Positions 16,513 through 24,426 are shown, counted from the first letter of the stretch. The stretch is DNA of 32,092 bases from UBA3910 sp964626065 (GCA_964626065.1 CAZVDE010000018.1:1-32092); one strand, 5' to 3'. Notes: generated from the sequence alone by a model not told the origin. A program made the numbers and translations.

Positions 16513-17251
16513 GCATGTCCGCCGCCAGAAAGGGCGCATAAGGTTTCAAAAGGCCCGCCACAACCGCAACCTCCCGGGAAGATAGCGTCTTTTTTCCTTT
16601 AAGAAACCCCATCACGGCAGCCAAAGCAGTATGGGGTTTCTTTTGCTGCAAGCGCATTTGCACAGCGGACTCCAGCAGCTGCAGCTCCCGGAGGGATCGG
16701 TGCTGCTCGACCCGGGGGTTTTGAGCCAGGCGCCAGACTCTTTCCAGAAAACGATAGGCCGCCGCCAACCTATGCCAACAAAACTGATAATCGCCCTGCA
16801 GCGGCCCTAAATATAAAAAATAAACGCGCAGGGCGTCCACGCCAAAATCAACCACCAGTTCCTCAAAACAGGCCACACCCAAAAGCCGCCCGCAAAGAAT
16901 TTTTTCTTCGCAAGACAAGCTTTGGGGGAAAAGGTGGGAAAAATCCCGCGGTATGATGGCTAAACGGCAAGTGCCGTCAGGCGGCATAATGCTGAGGGGC
17001 ATGCCGAGACGTTCGAACTCCCGCGGGAACCGGGAGTTTGTTGTTGGCAGCCAATAAACGGGGCGCCCGGCCGACGAATTTATAAGGGAGATAAAATCTG
17101 CCAAAATTAAAAGCCGAGCATTTTCCAAATCCAGGCACCCAGCCGCGCCCGGAATCGGCAGGGCACATACACCGCCCGGCCCATCAGCGGAGATTTGGGT
17201 CTGCTTACGCAGTATTTCCCGTTCTATTAGACGATGATTATAACGGAGCAT
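16481..17251 (-). CDS. Degenerate leucyl-tRNA synthetase-like protein, no catalytic motifs
   Basis: Protein of 256 residues that reads as a shrunken class I LeuRS. Residues 29-35 (CALPIPG) match the LeuRS LPYPSG block. The HIGH motif place (41-44) reads DLEN, followed by a matching ARLLILADFISL helix and WLPTTNSRF where LeuRS has the GWDAFG strand. The CP1 editing and zinc insertions are missing. At 114-125, where KMSKS should be, there is CEEKILCGRLLG. Then FGVDALRVYFLYLGP (136-150), RFLERVWRL (167-175), HTALAAVMGFL (207-217) and LKPYAPFL (235-242) follow the anticodon-binding domain closely. So it cannot charge tRNA in the usual way. ATG at 17251 lies five bases after the yunB stop with GGTGAGG over that stop, so it is coupled to yunB. 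Function unknown; a sporulation role is inferred only from context. Confidence 0.8.
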   Translation of the reverse strand: MLRYNHRLIEREILRKQTQISADGPGGVCALPIPGAAGCLDLENARLLILADFISLINSSAGRPVYWLPTTNSRFPREFERLGMPLSIMPPDGTCRLAIIPRDFSHLFPQSLSCEEKILCGRLLGVACFEELVVDFGVDALRVYFLYLGPLQGDYQFCWHRLAAAYRFLERVWRLAQNPRVEQHRSLRELQLLESAVQMRLQQKKPHTALAAVMGFLKGKKTLSSREVAVVAGLLKPYAPFLAADMLKCDAGGGPR

Positions 17252-17256
17252 AGACC

Positions 17257-17949
17257 TCACCTTAATGGATAAACCAGATGACCCCCCGCCCCATCCAAAT
17301 TTTGATGGGGGGCAAAATACCAAGTAGGTACCGACCCAATAAACACCTCTTCTACAATGGGCACCTGGGTTGACACTAGAATCTCTTCTGTTCTGAGGGG
17401 AACAGCCACCCTAATCGTCACTTGAATATCTAATAGCACCCTGTGCCAAGTCTGGTTAATTCCGGCGCTTTCAAAGCTGGCTACCGGTGTCGTCGTCAAA
17501 CCGCCCACCGGGACCATGCGCACCGGAATGCCCGGCCCCCACGATGCCAGAAAATCTAAACCGGTCAGTTGGCCCAAGGGAATGGGGAAAACCTCTTCCC
17601 CCATATTATTCAAAGTCTGCAGGATTTTATGGGTCGCTTGGCTGCTGACCCGGTTTACTTCGCCCATATCATACTGCACACCCTGGAGATTACCCTCCCC
17701 ATCTCGGATAAAATAAGCGAGAGTAGTGCTGCTTAGGGTAACCGCCATCATCTCTTCGACGGCCACATTGATGGCCCGGGTGGCGATACTGAGGGCACGG
17801 GTTTCTGCCCAGGCATGCAAAACGGGGGATAAACGCCCTTCCACGATCATGAGTGCCACAACAGCAAACAAAACAAAAACAAAAAGAACAATCTTTAGAT
17901 AAACGCGCCACGGTGAACGAGGTTTTTTATTCCACTGCCAGTGTACCAT
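17257..17949 (-). CDS. yunB: Sporulation protein YunB
   Basis: Protein of 230 residues with one N-terminal membrane helix at about residues 18-40 and an outer domain. Blocks such as RALSIATRAINVAVEE, the central YDMGEVNRVSS and the GQLTGLDFLASWGPGIPVRMVPVG segment followed by LLDIQVTIRVAVP are typical of YunB. In Bacillus subtilis yunB is made in the mother cell under sigma-E and is needed for proper spore formation; its biochemical role is unknown. I chose ATG at 17949, seven bases after GAGGAGGA, not the longer frame. It is divergent from the penicillin-binding protein gene and coupled to the LeuRS-like gene downstream. Confidence 0.93.
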   Translation of the reverse strand: MVHWQWNKKPRSPWRVYLKIVLFVFVLFAVVALMIVEGRLSPVLHAWAETRALSIATRAINVAVEEMMAVTLSSTTLAYFIRDGEGNLQGVQYDMGEVNRVSSQATHKILQTLNNMGEEVFPIPLGQLTGLDFLASWGPGIPVRMVPVGGLTTTPVASFESAGINQTWHRVLLDIQVTIRVAVPLRTEEILVSTQVPIVEEVFIGSVPTWYFAPHQNLDGAGGHLVYPLR

Positions 17950-18015
17950 GAAAGAATCCTCCTCACAAGTAAAAGGGAACAGGCCCACAAACACAGGTTA
18001 TTTCACGAACTTTAT

Positions 18016-18023
18016 GTTATAAT
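18016..18023 (+). promoter_or_regulatory. Extended -10 promoter for the penicillin-binding protein gene
   Basis: TG-T-TATAAT at 18016-18023 is an extended -10 element. The place 17 bases upstream holds no -35 match, which is usual for extended -10 promoters. The start would be near 18030, 25 bases before the GTG. On the other strand the same region holds CATAAAGT with an AT-rich stretch 14 bases upstream, a weak match to a sigma-E promoter for yunB. Confidence 0.6.
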
Positions 18024-18054
18024 AAATAATGAATTATTCTTCGGGGGTGTCTTC

Positions 18055-20091
18055 GTGGCCAAAGGCAATAAAAAGAAAACGATTCTACTATATACCCTAG
18101 TTATTTTAGCAGCTACGCTTTTGGGAGCGGGTGCCGGGGTTTTTTCCGCTTACCTAAAGAGCGCGCCTAGCCTGCATCAAGTGAATATTCACCAAGATTT
18201 CTCTACTTACATCTATGATGTGAATGGCAAGTTAATCACAGATCTCTATCGGCAAAACCGCCTCCCGGTAGATATTACCCAACTGCCCGGCCATGTGACT
18301 AACGCTGTAGTGGCCATCGAGGATGATCAGTTCTACAATCATCACGGCATCAATTTTATCGCCTTTGGTAGGGCAATTTTGGTCAATCTAAGGGATTGGA
18401 GTTTTTCGCAGGGCGGGGGTACGATCACGATGCAGCTGGCCCGCAATGTTTTTTTAACCCAGAAAAAAACGATCATGCGCAAACTGGAGGAATTCTTGTG
18501 GGCGGTGCAAATTGAACGCAAATACTCTAAAGATGAAATTCTGGAGGCCTATCTTAATGAGTTTTACCTCAATCACGGGGTATACGGCATCGAAGCGGGT
18601 GCTCGAACATTTTTCGGCAAACCTGCAAAGGAGCTGAGCGTCAGTGAAGCCGCCCTATTGGCGGGCGTTATTCGCTGGCCCACTCGCTATTCGCCCTTCG
18701 TCAATCCGGATATAGCCATCGATCGGCGTAATTTTGTCCTAAGCCGCATGGAAGAAGTAGGGTTTTTAACGGCCGAAGAGGCGGCTCACGCCAAGGCTGA
18801 ACCTTTGGAACTGGCGGAACGGAAGGAACGAGTTGTACAGGCCAGTTACTTTGTGGACTATGTCACCCAGGAGTTGGTGGAACGCTACGGTGAAGCGGCT
18901 GTTTTCGGCGGGGGCCTGCGTGTTTATACCACTCTGGATCTAGATATGCAGAGAGCGGCGGAAAAAGCCCTTAAAGAGGGCCTGCCTGTCAACCGCAACC
19001 ACGAAGGTGCGCTCAGCCAGCCCCAGGGGGCCATTGTGGGCCTAGCCCCCCAGACGGGGGAAATCAGGGTCATGGTAGGCGGCAGAGGCGAAGATCGCTT
19101 CAACCGCACCACACAGGCACTGCGCTCGCCGGGATCCGCAATCAAAATTTTTCTTTACACCGCTGCTATCGATCAGGGCATCACCGCCGCAGATGTTTAT
19201 CTGGATGAACCCACAGATTTCGAGCTGATCACAGGCGAGATTTGGAGCCCGCAGAACTATTACGAGACTTTTGCCGGAGAGGTGACGGTCCGTAAGGCCA
19301 TCGAAGACTCACTCAACGTAATCGCCGCCAAAGTTGCGGCGGAGGTGGGCCCGAAAACGATTATAGAATACGGTAAGAAAATGGGCGTCACCACCTTTGT
19401 TGAACAGGGGCGGGTCAACGATGTGGCTCTGGCCCCATTAGCCCTAGGGGGAATGACAAAGGGAGTCTCTCCGCTAGAACTGGCCACAGCTTACGGCGTG
19501 CTAGCTAATCAGGGTATCAAAACAGAGCCCTTCGCAATTTTGAAAGTTACCGATTCCAACGGACGACTGCTGGAACAGCATCAAATCCGGCAGAACGTTG
19601 TTTTAAGCGAACAAACAAGTTACCTGATGACCGATCTGCTGCGGGGCGTAATTGAAAGGGGAACGGGCAAAAATGCGAACATTGGCAGGCCGGCCGCGGG
19701 CAAAACGGGAACTCATTCCGATTATCGCGACGCCTGGTTCGTGGGTTATACCCCCGATTTGGTAAGTGTTGTCTGGTTCGGCGAAGACATTCCGGTACGC
19801 ATGGTTTATCAGGGTGTGCGCTACGGCTCCTGGGATGCGGCCACTATCTGGGGAAGGTTTATGCGCGAGGCCCTGAAAAATACACCGGTCAGTGATTTTC
19901 CCAAACCCGGCGGGTTGGTGGAAGGCATCGTCATCGATACTAAAACAGGACTTTTGGTAAAGGATGATTGCAATTTACCGGCGGAAGAAACGCGACGGGA
20001 GATTTTTATCCAGGGTACCGAGCCCACCGAGTTTTCGCCCCGCTGTTCCAAGCCCTGGTGGCAAAATCTGCCCTTCCTGCCCGGCCGGTAA
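18055..20091 (+). CDS. Class A penicillin-binding protein (PBP1a/2c type)
   Basis: Bifunctional peptidoglycan synthase of 678 residues: an N-terminal membrane anchor (about residues 8-32), a GT51 glycosyltransferase with catalytic Glu89 (AIEDDQFYNHHGINF) and GGGTITMQLARN, then a transpeptidase domain. The transpeptidase shows SxxK at Ser361-Lys364 (SPGSAIKIF), SxN (DSLNV) and KTG (AGKTGTHSDYRDAWFVGY). No extra C-terminal domain follows. The start is GTG at 18055, five bases after GGGGGTG. The longer open frame upstream runs through the promoter and was rejected. Being divergent from yunB and close to lepB, it may be either a vegetative or a spore-wall enzyme. Confidence 0.95.
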   Translation: MAKGNKKKTILLYTLVILAATLLGAGAGVFSAYLKSAPSLHQVNIHQDFSTYIYDVNGKLITDLYRQNRLPVDITQLPGHVTNAVVAIEDDQFYNHHGINFIAFGRAILVNLRDWSFSQGGGTITMQLARNVFLTQKKTIMRKLEEFLWAVQIERKYSKDEILEAYLNEFYLNHGVYGIEAGARTFFGKPAKELSVSEAALLAGVIRWPTRYSPFVNPDIAIDRRNFVLSRMEEVGFLTAEEAAHAKAEPLELAERKERVVQASYFVDYVTQELVERYGEAAVFGGGLRVYTTLDLDMQRAAEKALKEGLPVNRNHEGALSQPQGAIVGLAPQTGEIRVMVGGRGEDRFNRTTQALRSPGSAIKIFLYTAAIDQGITAADVYLDEPTDFELITGEIWSPQNYYETFAGEVTVRKAIEDSLNVIAAKVAAEVGPKTIIEYGKKMGVTTFVEQGRVNDVALAPLALGGMTKGVSPLELATAYGVLANQGIKTEPFAILKVTDSNGRLLEQHQIRQNVVLSEQTSYLMTDLLRGVIERGTGKNANIGRPAAGKTGTHSDYRDAWFVGYTPDLVSVVWFGEDIPVRMVYQGVRYGSWDAATIWGRFMREALKNTPVSDFPKPGGLVEGIVIDTKTGLLVKDDCNLPAEETRREIFIQGTEPTEFSPRCSKPWWQNLPFLPGR

Positions 20092-20111
20092 GGGATAAAC
20101 GGAGGTGCAGT

Positions 20112-20627
20112 ATGGTTAATATGAACTGGTTGTGGAAAGAATGGATTTTGCCCTTTATTAAAGCGGCAATACTGGCCGGCCTTATTATTGTCTTCATCGC
20201 CCAATCCTTTAAGGTTGAAGGCATCTCCATGGAAAACACCCTTTTCGGCGGTGAACGCATTATGGTAGATAAGCTGACCTACCGCTTCAGAGAACCACGG
20301 CGCGGCGAAATCATTGTCTTAAAAATGCCCGATAGCAAACTGATCAAGCGGATCATTGCAGTAAGCGGGGATCTCATTGAAGAACGCCGGGGCGTCATAT
20401 CTATCAACGGTGTGCCCCAAAAAGAAAGCTATGTTACAAATCGGACTAACATGAATTGGGGCCCTTTTTTTGTACCCGAGGGGCATGTGTGGGTGATGGG
20501 AGATAACCGGCCGCGCAGTGATGACAGCCGGGGCAGTGTGGGTTTTCTGCCTACCACAGACATTGTGGGCCGCGCCCTATTTCGGTATTGGCCCATAACT
20601 AGGATCGGAGGGCTGGGGGCTCCCTGA
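20112..20627 (+). CDS. lepB: Signal peptidase I
   Basis: Removes signal peptides from exported proteins at the membrane's outer face. The product has 171 residues: one N-terminal helix (about 13-31), then catalytic Ser39 (EGISMENTL) and Lys79 (KLIKRI), and the boxes GHVWVMGDNRPRSDDSRG and GRALFRYWP. This is the short one-anchor Gram-positive type (SipS-like). ATG at 20112 lies four bases after GGAGGTG. An ATG three codons later has wider spacing and is possible. It follows the penicillin-binding protein gene by 20 bases, so they form an operon. No terminator follows; its end overlaps a minus-strand gene. Confidence 0.95.
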   Translation: MVNMNWLWKEWILPFIKAAILAGLIIVFIAQSFKVEGISMENTLFGGERIMVDKLTYRFREPRRGEIIVLKMPDSKLIKRIIAVSGDLIEERRGVISINGVPQKESYVTNRTNMNWGPFFVPEGHVWVMGDNRPRSDDSRGSVGFLPTTDIVGRALFRYWPITRIGGLGAP

Positions 20628-20783
20628 TGTCATATTGCAGGCTGAAGAGGGTTGATCCGCGCTTTTCTTCGAAAAGGCTGCCAATTCGCCAAGGCGCAGT
20701 AAGCCCTTATATTCAGCCGCGAGTTTCACCACCACCGCTGGAGGTAAACCTTCTTTTTTCAATTGTACACGAAAAACACGCAC
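20577..20783 (-). CDS. Small basic protein of unknown function (68 residues)
   Basis: The minus-strand GTG at 20783 has a very strong AAGGAGGAGGG just upstream. The first 40 residues (RVFRVQLKKEGLPPAVVVKLAAEYKG) look like two amphipathic helices joined by a GLPP turn, a pattern I associate with small uncharacterised Bacillota proteins. The last 25 residues are low-complexity (rich in S, P, D) and are the antisense of the lepB end, so the gene may have run on after losing its stop. The frame continues upstream to 20882, but that part codes for an RNA hairpin. A folded leader (20784-20834) may control its translation. Function not known. Confidence 0.5.
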   Translation of the reverse strand: MRVFRVQLKKEGLPPAVVVKLAAEYKGLLRLGELAAFSKKSADQPSSACNMTSGSPQPSDPSYGPIPK

Positions 20784-20834
20784 AGCCCTCCTCCTTCTCC
20801 AAAGGAGGGTGGGCAAGATTCTGCCCAACCCTCC
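20784..20834 (-). promoter_or_regulatory. Possible Shine-Dalgarno-masking RNA switch
   Basis: In the minus-strand RNA, GGAGGGTTGGGCA (20822-20834) pairs with TGCCCACCCTCC (20804-20815) through 12 bp and one bulge. The CCCTCCT arm (20803-20809) can instead pair with AGGAGGG (20786-20792), the Shine-Dalgarno of the following GTG. The two pairings exclude each other, the layout of a translational on/off element. No known riboswitch core is visible. Confidence 0.4.
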
Positions 20835-20888
20835 CCCGAACCTAAAGGCACCCCGTATTGTTGCGCAAATATACCTCGCCACTTTTTT

Positions 20889-21143
20889 CTAAGAGCCCTT
20901 TAGATTAGAGGTCATGGACTTGAACGTATTCAGATACTCCTGGGTCAGGCTCATGGCATAATGTTCTTCCATGCCGGCTTCCACCAGATTTCTGTAAAAG
21001 GTCCCAACCGCCTTGCTCATGTGGATGGCCGCTTCTTCCGAAAAAATTGTGTCGAACATATCCTTGAGCAAGCCAGGCATCTTTTCAGCCATCATATCCA
21101 TCAGTTCACCGAGTTCACCTACTGGGATTTCTTTATTATTCAT
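20889..21143 (-). CDS. Unknown helical protein of the ECF sigma operon (84 residues)
   Basis: ATG at 21143 overlaps the stop of the putative anti-sigma gene by 8 bases and has AAAGGAG about ten bases upstream, so it is the third gene of the sigma operon. The protein is wholly helical in look, with GELGELMDMMAEKMPGLLKDM and a region rich in Met, Glu and Lys. It has no membrane helix, signal peptide or cysteine. I recognise no family. Its place suggests it either tunes the sigma factor or is a target of it. Confidence 0.75.
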   Translation of the reverse strand: MNNKEIPVGELGELMDMMAEKMPGLLKDMFDTIFSEEAAIHMSKAVGTFYRNLVEAGMEEHYAMSLTQEYLNTFKSMTSNLKGS

Positions 21144-21474
21144 TAACAAACACACTCCTTTCAAAGATTTCTTCTAGTGGCCAAGGCAGAGCAGGGACAA
21201 CTGCCTTATAGATCTGGCGTAGTAACGCTTGCATAACTGACCTCCCCATACTCGCAGCAATAATAGTGTGATAAATTCCTTCTTTCGCCGCTTCCGGCAC
21301 TTCTTTTTTCAGCACTTGCAGTTGGTTGACTAGCATAATCTCCTCACGTAGGATGGAGACAAAGTCCGGACAGTGCACGATCAATCGGTGTACCTCTTTT
21401 TTGTCACGAGAGGATAGTCTATCATAAACTAAAGCGAGTGCTAGCTCCCTAAACCGTTCCTCTGTCTGCCCCAC
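21136..21474 (-). CDS. Putative anti-sigma factor (degenerate zinc anti-sigma domain)
   Basis: Protein of 112 residues, start GTG at 21474 six bases after GGAGGGG. It overlaps the sigma gene by 26 bases, the typical pairing of an ECF sigma factor with its anti-sigma. The N-terminal half (FRELALALVYDRLSSRDKKEV, then VHCPDFVSILREE) aligns by eye with the zinc anti-sigma fold, which normally has H-x3-C-x2-C; here only the first cysteine remains and the second place is Phe. The C-terminal half has no convincing membrane helix, so it would be a soluble, zinc-free variant. The anti-sigma role rests on context and this weak pattern. Confidence 0.6.
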   Translation of the reverse strand: MGQTEERFRELALALVYDRLSSRDKKEVHRLIVHCPDFVSILREEIMLVNQLQVLKKEVPEAAKEGIYHTIIAASMGRSVMQALLRQIYKAVVPALPWPLEEIFERSVFVNE

Positions 21475-21937
21475 CTTTATCCCCTCCTTTTAGCCAATCG
21501 GCCAATTTTCGTCTGGCGTAATACGCCCTACTTTTCACAGTCCCTTCCGGAATTGCCAGCATCTCCCCTAGCTCTTTACAGGTGAGTCCCGCCACGTACA
21601 GTCCAAACACTATTGTGCGCTCCGCTTCGTCCAATTGGTGGAGGAGCCCCTCGACCAAAAGCCCATCCCCTTCGCCCACGTCCGCCCCAGGTGCCATCTC
21701 CGGTTCAAAACGAACTTCCTCACGATTATTCCTTAAATAGTCCACCATCTTGTTACGGGCTATTGTTAGAATCCACGCTTTAGGCGATTCCAGCTGCGTA
21801 ACCTTCGCCCCTTGTTCGTAAACGGCCAAAAACGTGTCTTGCAGTAGCTCCTCTGCCAGATATTCGTCTCGAAGCTTGAACATGAGAAAGCTATAGACAG
21901 CATCCGCATGGGTGTGATACAGCCACTCAAAATCCAT
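21449..21937 (-). CDS. ECF-type RNA polymerase sigma factor
   Basis: Sigma-70 family protein of 162 residues with only regions 2 and 4. Region 2: YSFLMFKLRDEYLAEELLQDTFLAVY and WILTIARNKMVDYLR. Region 4 helix-turn-helix: CKELGEMLAIPEGTVKSRAYYARRKL. A short glycine/aspartate tail follows. ATG at 21937 follows AAAGGACTGAGG. An upstream GTG at 21955 would lie at or before the expected transcription start and was rejected. An ECF-type promoter sits right upstream (21961-21988), so the gene probably turns on its own transcription. The signal and regulon are not visible here. Confidence 0.93.
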   Translation of the reverse strand: MDFEWLYHTHADAVYSFLMFKLRDEYLAEELLQDTFLAVYEQGAKVTQLESPKAWILTIARNKMVDYLRNNREEVRFEPEMAPGADVGEGDGLLVEGLLHQLDEAERTIVFGLYVAGLTCKELGEMLAIPEGTVKSRAYYARRKLADWLKGGDKGGADRGTV

Positions 21938-21960
21938 AGCCCTCAGTCCTTTCACTAATA

Positions 21961-21988
21961 TAGTCGTGAAAAGGAACTAATCGGTTCA
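21961..21988 (-). promoter_or_regulatory. ECF-type autoregulatory promoter
   Basis: Minus-strand TGAACC (21983-21988), 16-base spacer, CGACTA (21961-21966). This resembles the TGAAAC-N16-CGAC/CGTA pattern of sigma-X and sigma-W. It ends about 24 bases before the sigma gene start. No sigma-A promoter is seen in the gap. Confidence 0.6.
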
Positions 21989-22010
21989 AAACCATATGTT
22001 AACTTATAGT

Positions 22011-22043
22011 AAAAAGGCCCCACTGCAAGTGGGAGCCCTTTTT
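22011..22043 (-). terminator. Intrinsic terminator after mutS2
   Basis: On the minus strand AAAAAGG(G)CTCCCAC and GTGGGGCCTTTTT form a stem with a small bulge and the T-run within its lower arm. It ends the long pheST-zapA-cvpA-amidase-mutS2 run and isolates the ECF sigma operon. Confidence 0.8.
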
Positions 22044-22056
22044 AAACTATTGGATT

Positions 22057-24408
22057 TTAACCGGGTAAATGCAGTTCGACTACTGTTACCCCGTGCCCGC
22101 CCTCGTTAGGTGCGCCATAACGTATCTCCCGCACATGGGGGTGGGAATTCAAGTACCTTTGAATTGCCTCCCCTAATACGCCGGTGCCCTTGCCATGAAT
22201 GATGCGCACCCGGGCCAGCGAAGATAAAAAAGCATCATCTAAGTATTTATCGACCAAAGCCACACCTTCTTCCACCGTCTTGCCCCGCAGATCTATTTCG
22301 CTGCGGATGCTGCTGCTCTTGGCGAGATGAGCCCTGGAAACACTACCTTTACCCCTTGCGGGCGTTGAAGCGGGCTGCCCGGATATGCGTTCCAAATCGG
22401 CAGCGGCAACGCTAATCTTCATGATTCCCGCCTGCACCTGTACCTCACCGCCGGCTGTGGGCGGTTCAAGCACGAAGCCGGTCTGCCTTAGGCTTTTGAT
22501 GCGCACTTCCTCGCCCTGCTTTAAATTGGCGGGACCCGCCGGTTTCGGCTTTTCTTTTTGCTGGCTTTCTAGTTTTGCCTGCCGCAGCGCAAGCTCTTGG
22601 CGATATGTTTTCACATCGACTTCCAGCTCCGCCTGACCTTGGCGACGGGCTTGGCCCAAAATTTGGTTCAACTCAGCCTGAGTCTCCGCTATTATGCTTT
22701 GGGCCTCCTGCCTCGCTGTGTCCATAATTTTATTTCGGTTTTCCTCCAAGTCGGCCAAAAGCTTTTCATACTTGGCCTTTAGCTCGGCGTATTCCGCCCT
22801 GAATCGTTCACCGCTGAGCCGCTCCCGCTCGGCAAGGCGCCTGTTGGATTCCATCTCGCCGATAATGTCTTCCACCCTGATATGATCTGAAGACAGCAGG
22901 GACTGGGCTTTTTCCACAATCTCGCCCCGCAGGCCTAAGCGCCGGGAAATGGCGAAAGCATTACTCTTACCCGGTATTCCCACCGCCAGCCGGAACGTGG
23001 GCCGCAGAGTTTCCAGGTCAAATTCCACACTGGCGTTTTCCACTCCCTCGTGGCTGTAAGCATAACTTTTCAGAGCGGAATAGTGGGTTGTGGCAATGGT
23101 GCAGATGCTGCGCCGCCGCAAGTATTCCAAGATGGCCGTAGCCAACGCGGCACCCTCGGTAGGATCGGTGCCCGCTCCTAGTTCATCCAAGAGAACCAAG
23201 GAGTTTTGTTCCAGCACATCAAGAACTTCCACAATGGTTGTCATGTGGGAAGAAAAGGTGCTCAGACTTTGTTCTATACTCTGTTCATCACCGATATCAG
23301 CATAAATCCCCTCAAAAACGGCGAGTTCTGACCCTAAATCCGCCGGGATATGCAGCCCCGCTTGGGCCATGAGTGAAAATAGGCCCACTGTCTTTAAAGT
23401 GACAGTCTTGCCCCCGGTGTTTGGACCGGTGATGACCAAGACATGAAAATTATCGCCCAACCAAATGTCAATGGGAACCACATCGCCCTTGAGCAGAGGA
23501 TGCCTGCCCTGTTTGATATTGATCTTGCCAACTGCGTTCATTTGGGGCTCCACCCCATCTATCTGCCTGCTGTAACGAGCCCGGGCAAAGATACTGTCCA
23601 ACTCCGTTACAATTTCCACATTTGTCAGCAAGTCGGATGCCTTTTCACCAACCAAGCCGCTCAGGCGTTTAAGAATCCTTTGGATCTCCGCCTCCTCTTC
23701 CTGTTCGGCTACGTTAAGATCATTATTTAATTCCACCGAAAAAGAGGGCTCCATAAACAGGGTCGCCCCGCTGCCCGATTGGTCGTGAACGATCCCCTGA
23801 AATCTATTGCGATACTCACTGCGCACCGGGACTACATAACGCCCGCTGCGTACCGTGACTATGGGATCTTGCAGAATCTTTTGCATGCCCGGCGAATGCA
23901 ATAGGGCATCCAAACGATCCCGGATGCGGCCCGATAAAGTGCGAATCCGATTGCGCAGCCTGCTCAGTTCGGCCGAGGCGCGATCCCGCACATGCCCATC
24001 GGGGTGGATGCAGCGTTCAATCTCGTCTTGAAGCATTTTTGCACTCAATAGCGAATTGCCCAGTTCTGCGACCGGGCCGGTTTCACAAGCAAAATATTTT
24101 TTTAGCTGCATCGTGCAGTAAAGAAAATCGGCTAGGGACAACAGTTGATCCGTTTCTAGAATCCCCCCCAACCGCGCTTTGCCCACCGCTTTTTTTATAT
24201 CACCGGCACCGCCAAAGGGGGCCTCACCATGCTCGTTTAAAAGCCGCACAGCATCAGTTGTTAACGCAAGCCGCTCCCTAACTTGATTCAGATCAGTGCT
24301 GGGCGCCAGTGCCTTAACGCGGGCGCGACCCAAAGAAAAACTGGCTTGCGACGCCACCAGTTCCTGCACCTTCTGCCATTCTAAAACTCTCAGGCTTTTG
24401 TTGTTCAT
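22057..24408 (-). CDS. mutS2: MutS2 family ATPase/nuclease
   Basis: Full-length MutS2 of 783 residues. It lacks the mismatch-binding domain of MutS. It begins with the lever/clamp region (RVLEWQKVQELVA), then the ABC-type ATPase with Walker A GPNTGGKTVTLKTVG, a SLSTFSSHM signature and LVLLDELGAGTDPTEGAAL, then a coiled coil (about residues 520-620, Glu/Lys/Gln-rich) and a KOW-like segment. The C-terminal Smr domain has EIDLRGKTVEEG and RIIHGKGTGVL. The family suppresses homologous recombination in some bacteria, and in Bacillus subtilis acts on collided ribosomes. ATG at 24408 follows GGTGGTG, 18 bases after the amidase stop. Confidence 0.96.
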   Translation of the reverse strand: MNNKSLRVLEWQKVQELVASQASFSLGRARVKALAPSTDLNQVRERLALTTDAVRLLNEHGEAPFGGAGDIKKAVGKARLGGILETDQLLSLADFLYCTMQLKKYFACETGPVAELGNSLLSAKMLQDEIERCIHPDGHVRDRASAELSRLRNRIRTLSGRIRDRLDALLHSPGMQKILQDPIVTVRSGRYVVPVRSEYRNRFQGIVHDQSGSGATLFMEPSFSVELNNDLNVAEQEEEAEIQRILKRLSGLVGEKASDLLTNVEIVTELDSIFARARYSRQIDGVEPQMNAVGKINIKQGRHPLLKGDVVPIDIWLGDNFHVLVITGPNTGGKTVTLKTVGLFSLMAQAGLHIPADLGSELAVFEGIYADIGDEQSIEQSLSTFSSHMTTIVEVLDVLEQNSLVLLDELGAGTDPTEGAALATAILEYLRRRSICTIATTHYSALKSYAYSHEGVENASVEFDLETLRPTFRLAVGIPGKSNAFAISRRLGLRGEIVEKAQSLLSSDHIRVEDIIGEMESNRRLAERERLSGERFRAEYAELKAKYEKLLADLEENRNKIMDTARQEAQSIIAETQAELNQILGQARRQGQAELEVDVKTYRQELALRQAKLESQQKEKPKPAGPANLKQGEEVRIKSLRQTGFVLEPPTAGGEVQVQAGIMKISVAAADLERISGQPASTPARGKGSVSRAHLAKSSSIRSEIDLRGKTVEEGVALVDKYLDDAFLSSLARVRIIHGKGTGVLGEAIQRYLNSHPHVREIRYGAPNEGGHGVTVVELHLPG

Positions 24409-24426
24409 CTAATCACCACCACAGCT

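Noticed and set aside
17941..18054. Extended N-terminus of the penicillin-binding protein from ATG 17941
   Set aside because: The added 38 residues run through the promoter and the yunB start; the GTG at 18055 has a good ribosome site and is followed by the membrane anchor.
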